From: Desulfovibrio litoralis DSM 11393
GTDB lineage: Bacteria > Desulfobacterota > Desulfovibrionia > Desulfovibrionales > Desulfovibrionaceae
Assembly: GCF_900143255.1 (NCBI RefSeq)
Contig: NZ_FRDI01000002.1
Span: 482,154-546,153, forward strand
DNA: 64,000 nt
Reading direction: 5' to 3'
Part shown: piece after piece, positions 58,116-64,000 of the stretch
How the letters are laid out: each line of letters opens with the position of its first letter
How positions within the stretch are numbered: the first letter of the stretch is position 1
Notes under the pieces: generated by a model
Database searches by the model: none
What the model was told of the DNA's origin: nothing
What the model saw: the letters and a program-made list of their open reading frames with translations, nothing else
Position numbers and translations under genes: made by a program

Positions 58116-59600
58116 TTAATCCTCAATTAGCGGGTGATGTGCTGACATTTCCATTTCGCTGTTATGACATACGGCACAATTGTTTTTTGCTCCTAAAGGT
58201 TTTGCAAGATTTTGGTATTGCAAAGGAATTGAGTTGGCTCTTGTGTTTTGTTCGATAGAGTGATATGCCGGCGTTCCGTTAACAGCCACGACTTTATTAA
58301 CCGTCATCATCGGATAAATAGCGTGTGGAGAACCATGACAGGCGGAACAACGCACTATACCCATTTCATCACTACTGTTTGAAAAGAGTTCTTCTTCGTC
58401 TTTTGTCCATTTATTAAAAGATGATGCCGTATTACTGTTTGGTCTTTCGGAATGATCATGGCAAGACGCACAAGAAGGTAAGTTAACCCAAGCTTTTCTA
58501 GGAAGAATTTTTTCAATATTGTCTACGCTTCGTGGTGCAATTTGGTTAGCTATTTTTTGAGCAACTGTTTTACCTTGATCAGCTTCTTGTTTCAATAAAC
58601 TTAAAGCGTGGTCTTCCATGTAACCGTGGCAATTAATACAATTAATATTTTGAACGGCATGAGTATCAAAAGCAAAGTTTGATCTGCTATCTTTTGCTCC
58701 AGGGTGACAAGCATAACAGGCATCTTCCTTTTTGTTTGTCATGTATACGGCGTGCCAACCGTGAATAGCGGCTGAAAGGTTTAAGCCTGTTTTATGTGTT
58801 TCATTATGACAACTTTTACAGTCTATTTTGTTGCCTGCCCTTGCTTGAGCAACCAAAGTTGTTTTGTTGATACGATCATGTACTGTGAGAATATCGTTTG
58901 ATGTAGACTTATCTATACCTGCTTGACCGGCGACTCGCCAATCTCCGGTGTGGCAATTTTTACAGCCGATTTCAGTGGTTAAAGGCAGGGCAACAACAGT
59001 TTGAGCCAAGAGTTTTCCGTCTTGATCTTTGGCTTCTATTTTTACCATTGGATAAGCTTCAAAGTTTTTTTCATTATTTGTATTAATGTAAGGTAGGGCA
59101 ATTATTTCTTCGGTAGCAAACACACTTTGATTAAACTTACTGTCTTTTTGTAATTTAAAAATTCCTTTTATTTCAAGAGGCTTACCTTGAGCGTTTACTA
59201 AGGTTCCGCCATTAAGCTCAGTATCAAAACTATAAGAAATAGTTACATTTTCTGTTACAACGCCAAGTTCCGGACCTCGTTTAAATAGCTGTGCTTCTAA
59301 AACTGAACCGGGAGGCAGTAAACTCCACTCAGGACTTGGATCAAGAATTTGAGCCATTCCTTGTTTACTCCAAACGCTTAAAACATATTCGTCGGTTTCG
59401 GAGTTAAAAGGAGCTAAACCTTTTATGGGTTGGGTTGAATTTGTTTGTTTTACGAGAATAAAATCAAGAGGTTGTTCTTTGGTTTCGGTAACTTGTGGTA
59501 TATTTGAAGTCGGAGACCAAAAGCTTAAACCCAAAAAGGCGATGGTTAAAGCAACTGCTATCAGCCATAGTATATATATATTATTTGAAGCTTTTTTCAT
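58116..59600 (-). CDS. Heptahaem c-type cytochrome, membrane-anchored
   Basis: A 494-aa cytochrome with one N-terminal helix (IYILWLIAVALTIAFLGLSFW) and seven CXXCH motifs: CKNCH, CKSCH, CYACH, CINCH, CASCH, CSACH and CAVCH. I start at ATG 59600 (MKKASNN); the longer frame to 59654 overlaps the CydA-like gene. The first half of the exported part is beta-rich. The seven-haem domain follows. Its operon neighbours are a CydA-like protein with a haem-c domain and a membrane protein, which suggests a quinol-oxidising or -reducing complex. The electron acceptor is unknown. Confidence 0.88.
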   Translation of the reverse strand: MKKASNNIYILWLIAVALTIAFLGLSFWSPTSNIPQVTETKEQPLDFILVKQTNSTQPIKGLAPFNSETDEYVLSVWSKQGMAQILDPSPEWSLLPPGSVLEAQLFKRGPELGVVTENVTISYSFDTELNGGTLVNAQGKPLEIKGIFKLQKDSKFNQSVFATEEIIALPYINTNNEKNFEAYPMVKIEAKDQDGKLLAQTVVALPLTTEIGCKNCHTGDWRVAGQAGIDKSTSNDILTVHDRINKTTLVAQARAGNKIDCKSCHNETHKTGLNLSAAIHGWHAVYMTNKKEDACYACHPGAKDSRSNFAFDTHAVQNINCINCHGYMEDHALSLLKQEADQGKTVAQKIANQIAPRSVDNIEKILPRKAWVNLPSCASCHDHSERPNSNTASSFNKWTKDEEELFSNSSDEMGIVRCSACHGSPHAIYPMMTVNKVVAVNGTPAYHSIEQNTRANSIPLQYQNLAKPLGAKNNCAVCHNSEMEMSAHHPLIED

Positions 59601-59610
59601 GTTTGCAACC

Positions 59611-60939
59611 TTATTGTTGTTTGTTTGGGAATAAGTGATGTAAATAAAATGCAAGGGTGTGGCGTTCTTGGTCTGTTCCTAAAAAAGGCGGCATGTAAGT
59701 AAGAAGTTTACCTTGTCCAATTAATTGGGCTTCTATTCCCATAACTCCTCTTCCTGCGACCCTTGGAGCTATATTTATCATTGGTCCGCCGAAACCGTGG
59801 CAATTAGCACATTGTTGGGTGAATAAAAAGTGTCCGGCTTTAATTTTTCCTTCATTGGTATCAAGGTTCGGAGCGTTTGCCCATGCACTTAAAGCCCCTT
59901 GTTCGTTCATGCGTTTTGCTTCCGAAACCGGAATATCATTAGAATAAATTAAGCCATAAATAACATAAGGGCGGCGAGTTGTTTCTCGTAGCCATTCAAA
60001 AGATCCCATTTGTACTAATGATATTAACATAATAAGAATAACAAGGGGTAGTCGTACAAGTTTTGGGGCTTTTGCTAAAAATAAAAATATAGCTAGACCA
60101 ACTAAAAGCAATAAAGGAGTAACAAAGATAAAAATATTTAAAAACGGTCTTACGTCTGTTGTGCGTCTTAATAAAGAAGCTGGTAAGGTAAAGCCGCCTT
60201 CAAAACCGGGTAGGGTGGTCGCATACCAAAAGGCAGAAGCAAACATAACAAAAAATGGAACACAAACCCATAAAGCACACCAACGCAACATTGATTCTCT
60301 GGTTTTTTCATCTTTAATGTAAAGAGCAGTTATTAAACCAAAAACTCCGGCGAGTAATAGAGAGTTTGCCGTACGATAAAATAAAGCGGGGAAAAAGCTA
60401 GGGTTAAAAATACCTATCCAAAAATCATTAATATTTTGCCAGTCTCCGGGGGTAAGCATAAAGCTGACGATTCCGTTAATTGCAAATAGAGACAAAAAGG
60501 CAAAAAGTGCGTAAATCCAGCCAGTAAACATATGTTTTTGAGGGCTGAGTTTACCGTCGATACAGGCTTGAAAAGTTGCGGAATAAACGAGCAGGGCGAT
60601 GATTTCTCCTAAGAAAAACGCCCATTCGCTTGCCCAAGCATAAGCAAAATTTCGCACCAGAAAAGAAACCGCCGTTGGAGACACTAAGGCAGTAACGAAC
60701 CAAATCCCTACGCCGGAAAGTCCGCCAAAAACCATGGTTAATAAGATGAAAAATTTTGTATGTCCTTTGACCCATTTTAATATTTCTTTTGACTGTTCTT
60801 TGTGTCCTTTAGCCTCGGTCATTACTAGAAAAAAACCGCCACCAACAGCCAGTTGCGCGATGAAAATATGTAACACAGCTATAATGGCGATTAATAAGCC
60901 ACCGTTAATTAAAGGCATATTCCAGACAGGATAATTCAT
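59611..60939 (-). CDS. CydA-like membrane protein with C-terminal c-type haem domain
   Basis: A 442-aa protein. Residues 1-340 hold about nine helices and resemble cytochrome bd subunit I in outline (LINGGLLIAIIAVLHIFIAQLAVGGGFFLV near the start, conserved His/Trp/Arg in AYAWASEWAFFLGE). The C-terminal 80 residues are a mono-haem cytochrome c domain (QQCANCHGFGG, with Met ligand candidates in YMPPFLG). It is not a canonical CydA. It lies between the partner membrane gene and the heptahaem cytochrome, and passes electrons between quinol and the haem chain in inference. Confidence 0.8.
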   Translation of the reverse strand: MNYPVWNMPLINGGLLIAIIAVLHIFIAQLAVGGGFFLVMTEAKGHKEQSKEILKWVKGHTKFFILLTMVFGGLSGVGIWFVTALVSPTAVSFLVRNFAYAWASEWAFFLGEIIALLVYSATFQACIDGKLSPQKHMFTGWIYALFAFLSLFAINGIVSFMLTPGDWQNINDFWIGIFNPSFFPALFYRTANSLLLAGVFGLITALYIKDEKTRESMLRWCALWVCVPFFVMFASAFWYATTLPGFEGGFTLPASLLRRTTDVRPFLNIFIFVTPLLLLVGLAIFLFLAKAPKLVRLPLVILIMLISLVQMGSFEWLRETTRRPYVIYGLIYSNDIPVSEAKRMNEQGALSAWANAPNLDTNEGKIKAGHFLFTQQCANCHGFGGPMINIAPRVAGRGVMGIEAQLIGQGKLLTYMPPFLGTDQERHTLAFYLHHLFPNKQQ

Positions 60940-61002
60940 ATTATTTGTTCCTCAATAGATTTAAAGCTTGCATTAATATATTTTATTTAGCGGAAATATC
61001 TT

Positions 61003-62094
61003 TTAAGCTTGTTGGTTAGTTTTATAGGCTATTTTTAAAACAAAGTAGACGATAATGGCGGTAAATAAAAGACTTACTAAAAATGTTAACAAAATACTGA
61101 ATTGTGGGCTGACCACTTCAGGGCGTATACTTTCGAATGATAATATAGTCATGCGTTTTAAAAATGCCCTTATACTGACCATTAAGCCTATTGTTAGAAT
61201 AGTACAAAAGACAGTTTTAATAGCTTGTTTTTTTTGAGCAAAATAGAGGGAGGCAAAGGTTAGTATCAATATTAAAGTAAAAAGAATATGCATTAAAGGA
61301 GAAGCAAGGAGCAAGGTTTGTTGAGTTTCGGTTAAGGATAAAAAATACCAAGTTCCAATAATAAATTGCAATAAAGTAGCGTGTTTAAACCAGTTTAATC
61401 CATTGTTGATCAAAGCTTCTTGGTTTGCAATCCCTTGGCGTTTTCTTAATTCTGAATAAGTGGCAAGTGCTAGTCCGCCGATTGCCAGGCTTGAGATAAT
61501 TGTATGTAAGGTTCTTGGTATAAGATGCTTGATTTCTGTTAAAAAAAGAGTGCTTTTCCCAATAGCCAACCAGTTAAGCCAAGAGTTTGGATCTTGAGAA
61601 ATTACTGCATTTGAACTTTGTATTAGTAAGGTCAAAAACAAAAAAGAAATAGAAATAATGAGGATAACTTGGCGACGTAATAGTGATTCTTGAGAGTTAA
61701 AAAGATAAAGCCCGTAATAGGCAATCATAACCAAAAGCATAATTCCGAGCCACCAAAAACCTTGAATAATAGCAGCGGGATAAGTGAATTGCCCGTAAAC
61801 AAGTTGAACAAACAAAAGGGGTGGAACACCAAAGTTTACAGCTAAAGCCAAAGTTTTGGGGAGGTATTCCATACCTTCCAATATTGTTTTTTGTGTTGCA
61901 AGCTGGGGGGCTTGTTGTTTCTGTAACTTATTAAAGCTAAAACTGTTTAAGAAAACAATACATAAACACCCAACTAATATATTGATTAAGATTAAATGTA
62001 CTGTAAATGTTAAAATTCCAACTGCTTCCCATAGGCTTTCAATGCCCGGAAAAGGAGCGGCATAAGGTAACAATTTGACTGTGAGGGTATCCAT
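61003..62094 (-). CDS. Membrane partner protein of the cytochrome complex
   Basis: A 363-aa membrane protein with about eight or nine helices. It has His/Trp residues near the helices (e.g. VHLILINILVGCL, IPRTLHTIISSLAIGG). No family recognised for certain; it recalls CydA-like subunits in layout. It starts the three-gene operon, and 63 bp separate it from the CydA-like gene. Probably the b-haem or quinone-binding partner, which is inferred from position. Confidence 0.7.
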   Translation of the reverse strand: MDTLTVKLLPYAAPFPGIESLWEAVGILTFTVHLILINILVGCLCIVFLNSFSFNKLQKQQAPQLATQKTILEGMEYLPKTLALAVNFGVPPLLFVQLVYGQFTYPAAIIQGFWWLGIMLLVMIAYYGLYLFNSQESLLRRQVILIISISFLFLTLLIQSSNAVISQDPNSWLNWLAIGKSTLFLTEIKHLIPRTLHTIISSLAIGGLALATYSELRKRQGIANQEALINNGLNWFKHATLLQFIIGTWYFLSLTETQQTLLLASPLMHILFTLILILTFASLYFAQKKQAIKTVFCTILTIGLMVSIRAFLKRMTILSFESIRPEVVSPQFSILLTFLVSLLFTAIIVYFVLKIAYKTNQQA

Positions 62095-62445
62095 GGTGAA
62101 TCCTTAAACCTAAAGTTTTGATGTTAATTTTATCGATGAAATATTTTATAAATTATTAATAGTAACTATTCTTTATTTTATAAAAAATATAGCTTATGGT
62201 CAATATTTACTTTGTGTGTATGTGATAAAAAATTTTACTCTATGCGAAATTATTGGATATTTTGAATATTGTGATTTTTTTCTCATGAAATACATGCTTT
62301 AATATTGACAGCATTATAAAAAAAGAATTATCCTCAAACTAAGGCTATATTCGTACTTTTGCTAATGTTTGCCTGCCTGAATTCATTTTAAAGATATTTT
62401 CTATAGTTTCATAATAAAGTAAAACCAATAAGCGAGGATAGTTTA
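62095..62445. other. Divergent intergenic stretch
   Basis: About 350 bp, AT-rich. It contains a perfect short palindrome AATAGT-A-ACTATT near 62158-62170 and a promoter-like TTGACA at 62305-62310. No gene is visible. Confidence 0.5.
62305..62333 (+). promoter_or_regulatory. Possible promoter of the TauE-like gene
   Basis: TTGACA (62305-62310), 17 bp, then TTATCC (62328-62333), which is a weak -10. It lies 113 bp before the TauE-like start. Confidence 0.35.
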
Positions 62446-63390
62446 ATGTTTTTTCCTACTGCCGGTATTGAGGTTAACCCTTTTATTCCTTTTGTTGTTG
62501 CTTTCGTCGTGTCTTTTTTTATGTCAATGGGAGGCATTTCCGGGGCTTTTTTACTTTTACCTTTTCAAATGTCTTTTTTGGGATATATTAATCCTTCTGT
62601 GAGTGCTACAAACCATTTATACAATGTTGTGGCTATTCCTAGTGGTGTTATACGTTTTATTCAAGAAAAACGCATGGTTTGGCCTTTAACTTGGATCGTG
62701 GTGATCGGAACTTTGCCCGGAGTATTGCTCGGGGCGATTATTCGTATAAAATGGTTGCCTGATGCGGCTAGCTTTAAACCTTTTGCGGGTTTTGTACTCT
62801 TATATATAGGGGGACGTTTGGTGCTTGATTTGTTACGCCCTCAAAAAGCAGGTCAGGTCAAAGCCGAAGAAGCCTTTCGCAATTTGGTTAAAAACTTTAA
62901 GGAAACAGCTCAAAATCAAGATGTTTCTTCTTTACAAGTTGTTACAGTAATTAGTAAAGGGCTTTCAAAAATAGAATATGAATTTTATGGCGAGCGTTTT
63001 AGTTTTTCTACAAAGGGTGTTTTCTTCCTTTGTTTTGTTGTTGGCATGGTTGGTGGAACTTATGGAATTGGTGGTGGGGCGATTATGGCTCCATTTCTTG
63101 TTTCTTTTTTCGGTTTGCCAATTTACACGATTGCCGGTGCTACTTTGATGGGTACTTTTATAACCTCTTTTGCCGGAGTTGGTTTTTACATGCTGATTGC
63201 CCCTTATTATCCCAATTTATCAGTTTCGCCAGACTTTGCTTTGGGAATTTTACTTGGAGTTGGCGGGATGTGTGGTATGTATTGCGGTGCGAGAATGCAA
63301 AAACATGTTCCGGCTAAACTTTTAAAATGGGCTTTAGCGATTGTGATTACGTTTACTGCGTTATCTTATCTTTCTGTTTTATTTCATTAA
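62446..63390 (+). CDS. TauE/SafE-family sulfite exporter-like permease
   Basis: A 314-aa membrane protein with eight or so helices. The two family repeats are PFVVAFVVSFFMSMGGISGAFLLLPF and FVVGMVGGTYGIGGGAIMAPFLVSFF, each with the Gly-rich G-x-x-x-G motif. Members export sulfite, sulfoacetate or other organosulfur anions. In sulfate reducers such genes are frequent. A soluble loop of about 60 residues (RPQKAGQVKAEEAFRNLVKNF) separates the halves. It starts at ATG 62446, with GAGGAT upstream. Confidence 0.9.
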   Translation: MFFPTAGIEVNPFIPFVVAFVVSFFMSMGGISGAFLLLPFQMSFLGYINPSVSATNHLYNVVAIPSGVIRFIQEKRMVWPLTWIVVIGTLPGVLLGAIIRIKWLPDAASFKPFAGFVLLYIGGRLVLDLLRPQKAGQVKAEEAFRNLVKNFKETAQNQDVSSLQVVTVISKGLSKIEYEFYGERFSFSTKGVFFLCFVVGMVGGTYGIGGGAIMAPFLVSFFGLPIYTIAGATLMGTFITSFAGVGFYMLIAPYYPNLSVSPDFALGILLGVGGMCGMYCGARMQKHVPAKLLKWALAIVITFTALSYLSVLFH

Positions 63391-63635
63391 ATCTGATGTT
63401 TAATCGTTAATTTTTTAAGATTGGTGATAAAAAAATAGAATTTTTTGTTTTAAATAAACTGCTTTGTTTTTAACGCCTTAGAAAACAAAAAAAATATTTT
63501 TTTAGCATAAAGTAAATTAAAACATATAGTTATGACATGCTGTGTGATATATGACTGTTTTTTTATAAATTATTATTATTTTTTTTAAAAAAAGACTTGC
63601 TTTTTTTTTCGAACCTGTTTATTAAATCTTCTCAC

Positions 63636-63711
63636 GCCGAGATAGCTCAGTAGGTAGAGCAGAGGACTGAAAATCCTCGTGTCGGAGGTTCAATTCCCTC
63701 TCTCGGCACCA
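63636..63711 (+). tRNA. tRNA-Phe (anticodon GAA)
   Basis: A 76-nt tRNA. Acceptor stem GCCGAGA pairs with TCTCGGC, and discriminator A and CCA are encoded. The anticodon arm GAGGA-CTGAAAA-TCCTC gives anticodon GAA. The T arm GTTCAATTCC is typical. A strong hairpin lies 12 bp downstream. Confidence 0.97.
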
Positions 63712-63722
63712 TTTTAAAGATT

Positions 63723-63768
63723 AGCGAAGTCCCATAAAGCCCAAAAAGCCTTATGGGACTTCGCTTTT
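63723..63768 (+). terminator. Strong terminator after tRNA-Phe
   Basis: AGCGAAGTCCCATAA pairs with TTATGGGACTTCGCT over 15 bp, then four T. Both arms contain extra pairing near the loop. Confidence 0.85.
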
Positions 63769-63848
63769 GTGGTGGTTAGTAGTTCTGGGACGTTCACTAA
63801 AAGCCATAGACATACCAACAACTTTGGGGGTAGTTTTAGGGGTATATT

Positions 63849-63875
63849 CCATATTAGCCTATAAGGCTAATATGG
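63849..63875. repeat. Perfect 11-bp palindrome near the window end
   Basis: CCATATTAGCC-TATAA-GGCTAATATGG. No T-tract follows. The surrounding 230 bp hold no gene that I can support; a short open frame (about 63770-63930) ends in a stop without a known family. Confidence 0.5.
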
Positions 63876-64000
63876 CGGCGCTACACCAAAGACAGGGGCA
63901 GGCTCAAATTCAGAGCATTTTTCCGACCAAAATTTGATTGTATTTTCTATTCTTAACAACACAAAACTCTAACGCGTAAGCGGTAATTCTCAAAATTTCT

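Noticed and set aside
63770..63930. A short reading frame after tRNA-Phe as a gene remnant
   Set aside because: No start, no ribosome site and no family; too short to support.

Overview
The window is an AT-rich bacterial chromosome segment, most likely from an anaerobic member of the Desulfovibrionales (Desulfovibrio/Lawsonia-like). The main reasons are the gene order cooM-K-L-X-U-H-hypA-cooF, which matches the Coo hydrogenase cluster known from Desulfovibrio vulgaris, the FmdE-molybdopterin-binding fusion, the TauE-type exporter, the SulP transporter and the multihaem cytochromes. The assignment is inferred from gene content, since no 16S rRNA lies in the window.

Layout. 1-2165: 3' part of rpoD, a threonine aldolase, then tRNA-Ser(GCT). 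2197-19561: a 17.25-kb integrative element inserted into the anticodon-loop/3' half of tRNA-Ser, bounded by perfect 116-bp direct repeats. Its left end holds a tyrosine integrase, an excisionase-like HTH protein and an HUH rolling-circle initiator. The cargo is a nitrilase-like/DUF2958 pair, WYL and XRE regulators, a cluster of zinc-ribbon membrane proteins, a lipoprotein and a GIY-YIG protein, a Phd/ParE module, and a type IC restriction-modification operon (hsdM-rhuM-[accessory gene]-hsdS-hsdR). The hsdS gene carries a TAEL spacer repeat. 19562-21860: a YcxB-like protein and a PoNe-type immunity gene beside the 3' remnant of a second copy.

21861-39412 is chromosomal: a carbamoyltransferase/SGNH hydrolase/SxtJ-DUF5989 operon, an M48 protease, rfaE2, trpS, secG, tpiA, rimI, a Nudix gene, a heptosyltransferase-like gene, a PAS protein, a SulP transporter, and a GT4-Stealth glycan pair. 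39592-43708: an arsenate reductase/permease/thioredoxin-like cluster preceded by an ArsR-like operator, then an FmdE-MoeA-like fusion. 44094-47011: an unknown gene, lipA and an unknown membrane-anchored protein. 47244-55887: an eight-gene energy-converting Coo-type NiFe hydrogenase operon. It is preceded by a leader with an array of hairpins, three of which present AGGA pentaloops, one of them over the cooM Shine-Dalgarno. 56329-62094: a hydrolase, a secreted SUKH/SMI1 protein, a duplicated cytochrome 3' end, and a membrane quinol/cytochrome complex (heptahaem cytochrome, CydA-like protein with a C-terminal haem-c domain, membrane partner). 62446-64000: a TauE-type exporter, tRNA-Phe and a terminator.

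Two patterns cut across the genes. First, a MITE-like repeat (about 135-260 bp, terminal inverted repeats near AAGACCATTGCAA, 5-6-bp target duplications) occurs in four intergenic regions between 29.7 and 44.1 kb, with two degraded traces. Second, in three places (hsdS, PoNi gene, heptahaem cytochrome) an accessory gene sits beside a duplicated fragment of its neighbour, as if new genes arrive by recombination that leaves the old gene's end behind.
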